A stretch of DNA of 11,894 nt, taken from assembly GCA_947371715.1 (NCBI GenBank), contig CANBQQ010000047.1:1-11894 (forward strand), written 5' to 3'. The stretch comes from Flavipsychrobacter stenotrophus. Lineage in GTDB: Bacteria; Bacteroidota; Bacteroidia; Chitinophagales; Chitinophagaceae. Every line of letters starts with the position of its first letter. Within the stretch, counting starts at the first letter, position 1. A program made the translations under genes and the position numbers. The notes beneath the pieces were generated by a model. That model was not told where the DNA came from. It saw nothing but the letters and a program-made list of their open reading frames with translations, and did no database searches. Positions 1 through 6,703 of the stretch are shown in pieces.

Positions 1-90
1 TATACAAACATACGATGCCTTCGGCATCGGTGAGATGGGGGCGTTCGTTTTTCTATAATCATGTGATACCTTCGGCATCATCACACCTGC
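1..90 (-). repeat. Composite paired-hairpin repeat, copy 1
   Basis: Read on the minus strand, this segment aligns without gaps to 9241-9330 (about 63 of 90 positions identical by hand count, and 57 of 70 without the central 20 bases). It holds two hairpins, TGATGCC-GAA-GGTATCA (80-64) and CGATGCC-GAA-GGCATCG (29-13). Each has a 7-bp stem and GAA loop, and their starts are 51 bases apart. The first hairpin is followed by TATAGAAAAA, the second by TATGTTTGTATA. It lies beyond the lpxA terminator and may continue past the left edge. Confidence 0.85.
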
Positions 91-130
91 TTAAGAGTAT
101 AAAATTTTTTAGTCTAAAATCAAATATAAC

Positions 131-160
131 CAAAACAGGCCAACCCCTCGGTTAGCCTGT
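131..160 (-). terminator. Rho-independent terminator after lpxA
   Basis: An 11-bp stem (ACAGGCTAACC / GGTTGGCCTGT on the minus strand, one G-T wobble) with a 4-base loop spans 160-135. TTTT (134-131) and then an AT-rich stretch follow. It lies 20 bases past the lpxA stop. On the plus strand the same stem is followed by ATATATTTTT, so it may act in both directions. Confidence 0.85.
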
Positions 161-180
161 CATATATTTTTGAGTAGCAA

Positions 181-984
181 TTATTCTACACCTTCATTAT
201 TATGTCTGCGGATATATCCCTTCATAATACCACGACCGGTTTCGCGGACGAATGTAATGATCTCATCGCGCTCATCGCTCACTGGTATTTCTGTTTCTAT
301 GATGCTCAATGCTTTTGACACATTATAACCTCTTACAAAAAGAATACGGTAGATATCCAGAATATGATTGATCTGGTCTATGGAATACCCTCTGCGCTTC
401 ATGCCTACAGAGTTAACACCAACATAGGATAGAGGCTCACGAGCCGCCTTTACATATGGTGGTATATCCTTACGCACCAAAGAACCGCCGGTTACAAATG
501 AATGTGAACCAATGCGCACAAACTGCTGCACCGCCGTAAGGCCGGCCAATACTACATAATCTCCAACAATAATGTGGCCCGCAAGGGTAGTGTTGTTAGA
601 AAATATGCAATGGTTACCTATCTCACAGTCATGGGCAATGTGCGTGTACGCCATGATCAGGCAGTTGTTGCCTATCTTGGTTGCGTTCTTGTCAGAAGTA
701 CCCCTGTTGATGGTTACACACTCACGGATGGTGGTGTTATCGCCAATAATAGTGGTCGTATCTTCTCCCTTGTACTTAAGGTCCTGCGGAATGGCTGAGA
801 TAACAGAGCTAGGGAAGATGCGAACATTCTTACCTATTCTTGCTCCCTCCATAATGGTTACGTTCGATCCGATCCATGTACCTTCTCCTATCTCCACGTT
901 TTTGTGGATGGTAGTAAATGGGTCGATCTTTACATTTGGCGCTATTTTAGCGTCGGGGTGTACGTATGTAAGCGGGTGAATCAT
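181..984 (-). CDS. lpxA: Acyl-ACP--UDP-N-acetylglucosamine O-acyltransferase (LpxA)
   Basis: Catalyses the first step of lipid A synthesis in the cytoplasm: transfer of a 3-hydroxyacyl chain from ACP to the 3-OH of UDP-GlcNAc. The 267-residue product is close to the usual LpxA length (about 260). Residues 1-190 are hexapeptide repeats of a left-handed beta-helix (I-G-x-x-x-x style turns); residues 191-267 form the helical C-terminal domain beginning near GMKRRGY. By hand alignment to E. coli LpxA, the catalytic His125 is His118 in HIAHDC. The acyl-length 'ruler' Gly173 aligns with Gly166, which would fit a long hydroxyacyl chain (inference). The ATG overlaps the lpxC-fabZ stop by 4 bases (ATGA), implying translational coupling. 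It is the last gene of the lpx cluster, with a terminator 20 bases downstream. Confidence 0.97.
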   Translation of the reverse strand: MIHPLTYVHPDAKIAPNVKIDPFTTIHKNVEIGEGTWIGSNVTIMEGARIGKNVRIFPSSVISAIPQDLKYKGEDTTTIIGDNTTIRECVTINRGTSDKNATKIGNNCLIMAYTHIAHDCEIGNHCIFSNNTTLAGHIIVGDYVVLAGLTAVQQFVRIGSHSFVTGGSLVRKDIPPYVKAAREPLSYVGVNSVGMKRRGYSIDQINHILDIYRILFVRGYNVSKALSIIETEIPVSDERDEIITFVRETGRGIMKGYIRRHNNEGVE

Positions 985-2447
985 TTTTTGTCTTTTCTTA
1001 CTATTTGAGCTACTAGCTCTGCTTCTGTAGCGAGCTTGTTACCTACGTAAACCATTCCCCTCATTTCGCAGATACCTCTGCGTATAGGGCTTAACAATTC
1101 CAGTTTCAATATAAGGGTATCACCCGGTACTACTTTTTGCTTAAAACGTACTTTATCTATCTTAAGGAAGTATGTATCGTAGTTCTCAGGATCAACGTAG
1201 TTGTTCAACGCAAGGATACCACCGGTCTGTGCAAGCGCTTCTATCTGCAGCACACCCGGCATTACAGGGTTGCCTGGGAAGTGTCCCGGGAAGAAGTATT
1301 CATTAACAGTTACGTTCTTGATACCTACCACATGCGTATCGCTCAACTCTATGATCTTATCAACCAGCAGGAACGGATACTTGTGCGGCAATGCTCTTGA
1401 TATCATATTGATATCATAGATAGCCGGTTGAGAAGGATCGTAGTGAGGTATGTCAGAAAGATGCTTGTTCTTCTTGATATACTGCTTGATCTTCCTGGCG
1501 AATTCTACGTTTGAAGCATGACCGGGACGGCTGGCAATGATATGCGCATTAATAGAATGACCTATGAGTGCCAGGTCACCAACTACATCTAGTAGTTTAT
1601 GGCGGGCAGGTTCATTGGTAAAGTGGAGCTGTACATTATTCAATATACCTTCCTGCTTTACTTCTATCTTTTGTTTGTTGAATATTACCGCAAGCCTGTC
1701 CAGTGTATCCTGGCTTACTACCTTATCGACAACTACTATCGCATTGTTCAGATCACCACCTTTTATCAGGTTATTATCCAACAAATACTCCAGTTCGTGC
1801 AGGAAGCAGAAAGTACGGCAAGGGCCTATCTCTTTTTTGAAATCAGCAATATGCCTCATTGCGGCATGCTGCGTACCCAGTACAGGGGAGTTGAAATCAA
1901 TAAGAGTAGTGATCTGGTAGTCAGACGACGGCACGGCCAGCATGTCTACGTTCTTTACCGGATCATAATAATGTATGTTAGTATCTATAGAGTAAACTAT
2001 TCTGCGCGCATCCTGCTCCTGTATACCTACACTTTCTATGGCTTCCATAAATTCGCGCGAGCTACCATCAAGAATAGGCACTTCTGGGCCATCAAGTTCT
2101 ATCAGCGCATTGTCTACGCCCAGTCCCACAAGGGCCGCCATAGTATGCTCAATAGTGCTTACCCTGGCACCGTGGTGCTCAATGGTTGTACCTCTCGATG
2201 TGTCTACCACAAAATCAACGTCAGCTTTCACTATCGGTTTTTCAGGCAGGTCAATACGTTGAAAACGAACCCCAAAACCCGGATTAGCAGGCTTCATGGT
2301 CATAGTTACAATAGCGCCGGTATGTAATCCCACACCATGTACAGTAACATTGCCTTTCAGCGTGTTTTGATTTTTGCCAACGTTCGATTGATGCAAAGAA
2401 TCTGTTTTTTTCTTACTTTCTGATCTTAAAGAAATATCGTCACTCAC
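981..2447 (-). CDS. lpxC/fabZ: Bifunctional UDP-3-O-acyl-GlcNAc deacetylase / 3-hydroxyacyl-ACP dehydratase (LpxC-FabZ fusion)
   Basis: The 488-residue fusion carries the Zn-dependent deacetylase LpxC (about residues 29-325), the committed step of lipid A synthesis, and the dehydratase FabZ (about 340-488) of fatty-acid elongation. LpxC residues seen: zinc ligands His101 (in STIEH), His283 and Asp287 (in HKLLDVVGD), general base Glu100 and catalytic His310. The His283-Asp291 and His283-His310 spacings equal those of E. coli H238, D246 and H265. FabZ has LPHKYPFLLVD, then the active-site His389 in GHFPGNP and Glu403, 14 residues apart as in E. coli FabZ. This fusion is known in Bacteroidota. 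The N-terminus has about 29 polar residues before the first LpxC strand, somewhat longer than usual, but the ATGA overlap with lpxD and absence of an internal Met until residue 49 support this start. Confidence 0.96.
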   Translation of the reverse strand: MSDDISLRSESKKKTDSLHQSNVGKNQNTLKGNVTVHGVGLHTGAIVTMTMKPANPGFGVRFQRIDLPEKPIVKADVDFVVDTSRGTTIEHHGARVSTIEHTMAALVGLGVDNALIELDGPEVPILDGSSREFMEAIESVGIQEQDARRIVYSIDTNIHYYDPVKNVDMLAVPSSDYQITTLIDFNSPVLGTQHAAMRHIADFKKEIGPCRTFCFLHELEYLLDNNLIKGGDLNNAIVVVDKVVSQDTLDRLAVIFNKQKIEVKQEGILNNVQLHFTNEPARHKLLDVVGDLALIGHSINAHIIASRPGHASNVEFARKIKQYIKKNKHLSDIPHYDPSQPAIYDINMISRALPHKYPFLLVDKIIELSDTHVVGIKNVTVNEYFFPGHFPGNPVMPGVLQIEALAQTGGILALNNYVDPENYDTYFLKIDKVRFKQKVVPGDTLILKLELLSPIRRGICEMRGMVYVGNKLATEAELVAQIVRKDKK

Positions 2448-3517
2448 TTTTTATATTCCAGATTTTGGGTACTCAATAATGCTGTTAATTCATGAACGGT
2501 TTCTTCCAGCTTCAGAAGTCTTTGTTGCAACTCCGGCAAATTTCTGAAAATTGCCTGACTTTTCAACGAACTTTTATAATCAAATGCAGGTGAGCTGTTC
2601 AACACCGTATAGGGTGTGGTCACAGATTTAGATATTCCGCTTTGTGCATTGATCTTGGTGCCGTCAGCTATCGTTATGTGCCCTACCATTCCTACCTGTC
2701 CGCCTATCGTGCAATACTTGCCTATTTTCGAACTTCCTGATATTCCTGTTTGTGCAGCAATAACAGTGTGTTCACCTATTTCTACATTGTGTGCTACCTG
2801 TATAAGATTGTCCAGCTTTACGCCTTTCCTTATTATGGTAGAGCCCATTGTAGCCCTGTCTATGGTAGTATTGGCGCCTATCTCCACGTCATCCTCTATG
2901 ATCACGTTGCCTATCTGCGCTATTTTCTTATAACTGCCATCTTTCAACGGTGCAAATCCAAATCCGTCTCCACCTATCACTGTTCCCGAGTGTATCGTTA
3001 CCCTGTCTCCCAGTGTGCATAGATCGTAAACTTTTACACCTGCGTATAACTTTGTGTTGTTACCCAGTTTCACATTGCTGCCTACATAGCAACCCGGATA
3101 TATCTTTACACCATCTCCTACTACCGCATTTTCACCAATGTACGAAAAAGCACCGATATATACATCTTTTCCGATCTTGGCCGTTGCAGCAACATAACTT
3201 TGTGGTTCAATGCCGGTTTTTACACCGCCCGACATCATCTCGTCGTATTTCTCCAGTAAAAGGGCAAAACTGCTATAAGCATCCTTCACTCTTATTAATG
3301 TAGCACTTATTGGTCTTTCTATTTCCAGCGACTCGTTGACTATTATGATTGATGCATGTGAGGAGTACAGGTATTCTTCATACTTAGGGTTGGCTATAAA
3401 GCTCAGCGAGCCACTTTTTGCTTCCTCTATTTTGGCCACATCACTCACCTGTACGGCAGGATCTCCTTCCAGTCTTCCTTGCAATAGGGTAGCTATCTGC
3501 TGTGCTGTAAACTGCAT
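2444..3517 (-). CDS. lpxD: UDP-3-O-(3-hydroxyacyl)glucosamine N-acyltransferase (LpxD)
   Basis: Transfers a second 3-hydroxyacyl chain from ACP to the 2-amino group of UDP-3-O-acyl-glucosamine, the third step of lipid A synthesis. The 357 residues match the family (about 340). An N-terminal uridine-binding-like domain (1-100, with SLSFIANPKY) is followed by a hexapeptide-repeat beta-helix (about 105-305). A C-terminal amphipathic helix (about 327-350, LPELQQRLLKLEETVHEL) is typical of LpxD trimers. Catalytic His239 of E. coli corresponds to His243 in QVAHNVEIG, and E. coli His276 to His280 in GMVGH; the 37-residue spacing is conserved. It starts 56 bases after the HD-domain gene and overlaps lpxC-fabZ by 4 bases (ATGA). 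A promoter-like site lies just upstream, so it may head a three-gene lpx transcript. No Shine-Dalgarno is visible, only an AT-rich leader. Confidence 0.96.
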   Translation of the reverse strand: MQFTAQQIATLLQGRLEGDPAVQVSDVAKIEEAKSGSLSFIANPKYEEYLYSSHASIIIVNESLEIERPISATLIRVKDAYSSFALLLEKYDEMMSGGVKTGIEPQSYVAATAKIGKDVYIGAFSYIGENAVVGDGVKIYPGCYVGSNVKLGNNTKLYAGVKVYDLCTLGDRVTIHSGTVIGGDGFGFAPLKDGSYKKIAQIGNVIIEDDVEIGANTTIDRATMGSTIIRKGVKLDNLIQVAHNVEIGEHTVIAAQTGISGSSKIGKYCTIGGQVGMVGHITIADGTKINAQSGISKSVTTPYTVLNSSPAFDYKSSLKSQAIFRNLPELQQRLLKLEETVHELTALLSTQNLEYKK

Positions 3518-3573
3518 ATCAAATTAATTTTCAGTTATTATTACGCCCATTATTAATTTCGCCAAGGTCACTT

Positions 3574-4791
3574 TCAGGATTGGATATAGCAAATGTAGTT
3601 TTTATGAACGGCACGAGCAAGAGTTTGATTAACTAATGAATCGTCTATTTCCGTTATATTTTTAACTAGTCCGCTCTTCGTTTCAATTTTAATTAATTCT
3701 TCATTTGTGTTGTACGTGCTATTACTGGCCACACCATCAAATACGAAATAATCTAAATATTTTTCTTCTATTCCAAAACGCAGTTTTACCTCTTCCCTTT
3801 TTTGCGTCAAAATGCTTGCCAAAGATTCAGAACTGAAGATTATTTTATAAAGTTTTCTTAAAATGAGCATCTGGCACAGTTTGGATAGTATTTTGTCTTC
3901 ATGTGTTTGCCATACTTTGATCGATGCCATTACGTCTGTATCATCCAGTTGGCAATACTTTTCCAAATGACTAGGGTCATTTTTGAAATCTTCTTCCGTC
4001 AGATCGCGATATAAAAAATATTTGAACATTGGCGTTGCAAAAAGGTCTTTCCCTTCCCTTGCCAGTTCTTTTGCTCTCTTTAATATATTAATTAGTAATA
4101 CCTCAGCGCCCAAAACTGTTTTGTGCAGGTACACCTGCCAGTACATAAGTCGGCGTGCTATAATAAATTTTTCTACTGAGTGCACGCCCTTTTCTTCTAC
4201 CATCAGCTCGTTATCGCGCACGGTCAGCATCTGCAAAATACGGTCATAGCCAATTACCCCCTCAGACACGCCGGTGAAGAAACTATCCCTGTTCAGGTAG
4301 TCCATCCTGTCTACATCCATTTGGCTAGATACTAATTGGTGCAGGTATTGTCTTGGGTAAGAACTATCGAATATTTCTATCGCTGTAGATAGCATGCCGC
4401 CAAACTCTTTGTTCATCCGCTCCATTATCAGCTTAGACAATACTTCGTGATGCACGCCTACTATTGTATGCTCTAATGAGTGGGAGTAGGGGCCATGGCC
4501 TACATCATGTAGCAGTGCAGCCAGTCTCGCTGCAATACACTCGTCTTTGCTGGTTATTATTTCTTTGGTCTTCAGCTCATCAAGCGCCTTACCCATCAGG
4601 TGGCAGGCGCCTAGTGAATGATGTAGCCTTGTATGCACAGCACCCGGATACACCAGGTGTGCCATGCCCATTTGCTTTATATTTCTAAGTCTTTGAAACC
4701 ACGGGTGGTCTATGACTTTGATAACCTCTGGTTCCGGAAAGCGTAAAAAGCCATAAACCGGATCATTGATAATTTTTACTTTAATACTCAT
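3574..4791 (-). CDS. HD-domain phosphohydrolase, SAMHD1/dNTPase-like
   Basis: The 405-residue cytoplasmic protein has an HD metal-dependent phosphohydrolase fold. The N-terminus (INDPVYGFLRF, then WFQRLRNIKQMG and VYPGAVHTRLHHSLG) closely resembles the SAMHD1/dGTPase class. By hand alignment to SAMHD1, the metal ligands are His58 (HHSLG), His95-Asp96 (LLHDVGHGPYSH) and Asp161 in DVDRMDY, with Tyr165 matching the nucleotide-contacting Tyr. The HD core is therefore intact and probably active. Residues 200-405 form a helical region without a motif I recognise. dNTP triphosphohydrolase activity is the likeliest reaction by family, but the substrate cannot be read from sequence. It lies 56 bases upstream of lpxD; I believe this HD-lpxD order recurs in Bacteroidota genomes. 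The spacing to the gene upstream is 235 bases, so it may have its own promoter, though I found no good match. No Shine-Dalgarno sequence precedes the ATG. Confidence 0.88.
   Translation of the reverse strand: MSIKVKIINDPVYGFLRFPEPEVIKVIDHPWFQRLRNIKQMGMAHLVYPGAVHTRLHHSLGACHLMGKALDELKTKEIITSKDECIAARLAALLHDVGHGPYSHSLEHTIVGVHHEVLSKLIMERMNKEFGGMLSTAIEIFDSSYPRQYLHQLVSSQMDVDRMDYLNRDSFFTGVSEGVIGYDRILQMLTVRDNELMVEEKGVHSVEKFIIARRLMYWQVYLHKTVLGAEVLLINILKRAKELAREGKDLFATPMFKYFLYRDLTEEDFKNDPSHLEKYCQLDDTDVMASIKVWQTHEDKILSKLCQMLILRKLYKIIFSSESLASILTQKREEVKLRFGIEEKYLDYFVFDGVASNSTYNTNEELIKIETKSGLVKNITEIDDSLVNQTLARAVHKNYICYIQS
3590..3620 (-). promoter_or_regulatory. Candidate Bacteroidota-type promoter for lpxD, inside the 3' end of the HD gene
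   Basis: On the minus strand, TTG (3620-3618) and TACATTTG (3597-3590) are separated by 20 bases. This matches the Bacteroidota primary-sigma pattern of a -33 TTG and a -7 TAnnTTTG with centres about 26 bases apart. It would start transcription near 3584, giving a leader of about 65 bases before the lpxD ATG. The site lies in the last codons of the HD gene, so the lpx genes could be expressed apart from it. Motif match only; chance matches are possible. Confidence 0.45.
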
Positions 4792-5026
4792 CTAAGGAAC
4801 GTTGATTCAATTAAGCATACTAAGTTGGATAGTTATTTTTCTTTTATGCGAGGCGAAAAATCTGCGAATAGTGAGCTATTTAAAGACTTTTTGCAACGCG
4901 GCAGAAATGGAAAAGAACAGACAAATTGGTATGCTTTATTCAATCATCGTTCCTAATTTGCAAATATCTACCTATTCTGTAAATTATTCAGCTTTCCTTC
5001 GGGGAACTACCTTTCAACAACAATAT

Positions 5027-6685
5027 TTAACGTATGTCATTATTTTGGGCATTGGCAAGTACGTCCTTAATGGCGTTGTCCAGGTCTTTTGCCGCCTTCT
5101 CCATCAACGGTACAAAATCATTCATAAACTCCTCCGGCTCCACATCCTCCCTTATAGATAGTGTACCCGTAATTCGCGTAAGTGGCTCCCTTATCTGGTG
5201 GGCATTGAAAGAAATGAGCGCCCGTAGTTTCTCATTGGTTATGCGCAGGTCAGCTGTGCGTTGTTCTATAGTAAGTTCTTGTTCAGCAACCAGCCGTGTA
5301 ATGGTTTGGTTGAGCTTTTGTTGAGTTCGTAAGCTTCGGAAAATAAATACAGCAACAAGTAGTAAAACAACTAGCCCCGATATATAGTAGAACTTCTCTC
5401 TTTTCCTTAATATCTGCTCTACCGACAAGCGCTGCTCAGTAAGCATTTTCTGCATTTTTATCGAGTCCTTCTGTTTGGTGAACTCATACTCCATATTTAT
5501 GGTAGCTATTTCTTTCGATCGTTGCAGGCTCTCCGCACTATCTTTATAAATCACAAAGTCAGAGTGAGTTTCAAAAGCCTTCTTATAATCGCCCTGCAGA
5601 GAATATGCTTCCGAAAGGTTCTCATAAAATTGAGGTATCGCGGTAAGCTCACCCAGTTCCTTTTCAATGGTCAAAGCTTGTTGCAGGTATTCTATGGCTT
5701 TATTAAGAGTGGCCTTTTTTGAAGCGGGTATATACTTGCCCGATTCAGAATGGCCCTCCCTTGTTGCCGATAGTAGATAGGTAGTGCCAATATTGCCCAG
5801 CAGATTACCTATGCCACTTTTGTCGCCGATCTCTTTATAGATACTCAGCGCATTAAATGCATTATCCAGTGCCTTATCGTTTTCGCCTTTATCTGAATAA
5901 ATAATGCTCATGTTGACAAGGTTCTCCGCAATATTTCTTTTGTCATTTCCTTGCCGGGCCACGCTCAATGCCTGGTTATAGTAGGCTTCGGCCTTATCTG
6001 TATTGCCCTTTGTGTAGTATACATTCCCAATATTCCTCAGTGATACCGCCAGTCCAATATTGTTACCCGTAACCTTACAATTGTCAACGCCTTTTGAAAA
6101 GTAGGAGAGTGCTTTTTCATAGTCTCCCGAAGCTCTGAATAGGTCACCAATGTAAATAAGGCACGTTGCTATGTCATCTGTTCGCTTTTCCTGTTCAGCA
6201 ATTTTTAATGCTTTAAAGTAATAATCACTTGCTGTCGGGTATTTGCTCAGTTTAACAAATACGTCCCCCATGGCAAAATAGATCTCTATTATCCTTGCTG
6301 AATTTTTAGCGCTTTCTTCCAGTTTCAATGCCGATTCCAGATCTTGCAGTGCAGTTCTGTAATCAGCCCTTACAAGCTTGTTTTTACCAAGGTTGTAATA
6401 AGCATCGGCAACACCTTTATTCCAGCTCGCTTTCTGTGCCAATGCCAAAGCCTGCTCAGCATATATAATGCCTTCCAGTGGGTTTGTCCTCACCTTTGCC
6501 GCCGCTGCTCTGTTGAGTAGTGCTATCCTCACCGTATCGTTTAAATGGGATGACGCCTTGATAACGGAGTCAGTTATTTTCTCATTCCCCTCATTATTTT
6601 GCGCAACTACATCAGCCCCACTAAATAATAGTGTAAGCAACAGCAGATACCGGACTATAGGATCAATAAATTGGCGGCGGTTCAT
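5027..6685 (-). CDS. TPR-repeat membrane protein with a histidine-kinase DHp domain but no ATPase domain
   Basis: Residues 1-29 form a signal peptide or membrane anchor (LLLLTLLFSG, then AQN). Residues about 55-375 are tetratricopeptide repeats, with tandem A/Y/L-rich helical pairs such as DAYYNLGKNKLVRADYRTAL and NIGNVYYTKGNTDKAEAYY. A coiled coil follows (about 385-432), then a transmembrane helix (434-450, ISGLVVLLLVAVFIF), a second coiled coil (453-488) and a HisKA-like helix pair (488-550). The H-box is FNAHQIREPL with phosphoacceptor His496; Gln497 replaces the usual acidic residue after the His. The protein ends there with no N, G1 or G2 boxes, and the 235 bases downstream show no HATPase remnant, so this looks like a natural end. 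It may accept phosphate from another kinase or only dimerise. TPRs should be periplasmic. The gene starts 18 bases after the NHL gene, suggesting co-transcription. Confidence 0.85.
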   Translation of the reverse strand: MNRRQFIDPIVRYLLLLTLLFSGADVVAQNNEGNEKITDSVIKASSHLNDTVRIALLNRAAAAKVRTNPLEGIIYAEQALALAQKASWNKGVADAYYNLGKNKLVRADYRTALQDLESALKLEESAKNSARIIEIYFAMGDVFVKLSKYPTASDYYFKALKIAEQEKRTDDIATCLIYIGDLFRASGDYEKALSYFSKGVDNCKVTGNNIGLAVSLRNIGNVYYTKGNTDKAEAYYNQALSVARQGNDKRNIAENLVNMSIIYSDKGENDKALDNAFNALSIYKEIGDKSGIGNLLGNIGTTYLLSATREGHSESGKYIPASKKATLNKAIEYLQQALTIEKELGELTAIPQFYENLSEAYSLQGDYKKAFETHSDFVIYKDSAESLQRSKEIATINMEYEFTKQKDSIKMQKMLTEQRLSVEQILRKREKFYYISGLVVLLLVAVFIFRSLRTQQKLNQTITRLVAEQELTIEQRTADLRITNEKLRALISFNAHQIREPLTRITGTLSIREDVEPEEFMNDFVPLMEKAAKDLDNAIKDVLANAQNNDIR

Positions 6686-6703
6686 TAATGATTGAGTTTG
6701 CGT

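Noticed and set aside
62..85. TGTGAT...ATCACA as a CRP/FNR-type operator
   Set aside because: The half-site spacing is far too wide, and the bases are explained by the hairpin repeat.
1599..2327. 242-codon plus-strand open frame opposite lpxC-fabZ
   Set aside because: It is antisense to a gene with all catalytic motifs intact, and its product is low in recognisable structure; a shadow frame.
4990..5010. TTCC-CCGAA-GGAA hairpin as a terminator after the TPR/DHp gene
   Set aside because: The stem has only 4 bp and no T-run follows on the minus strand.
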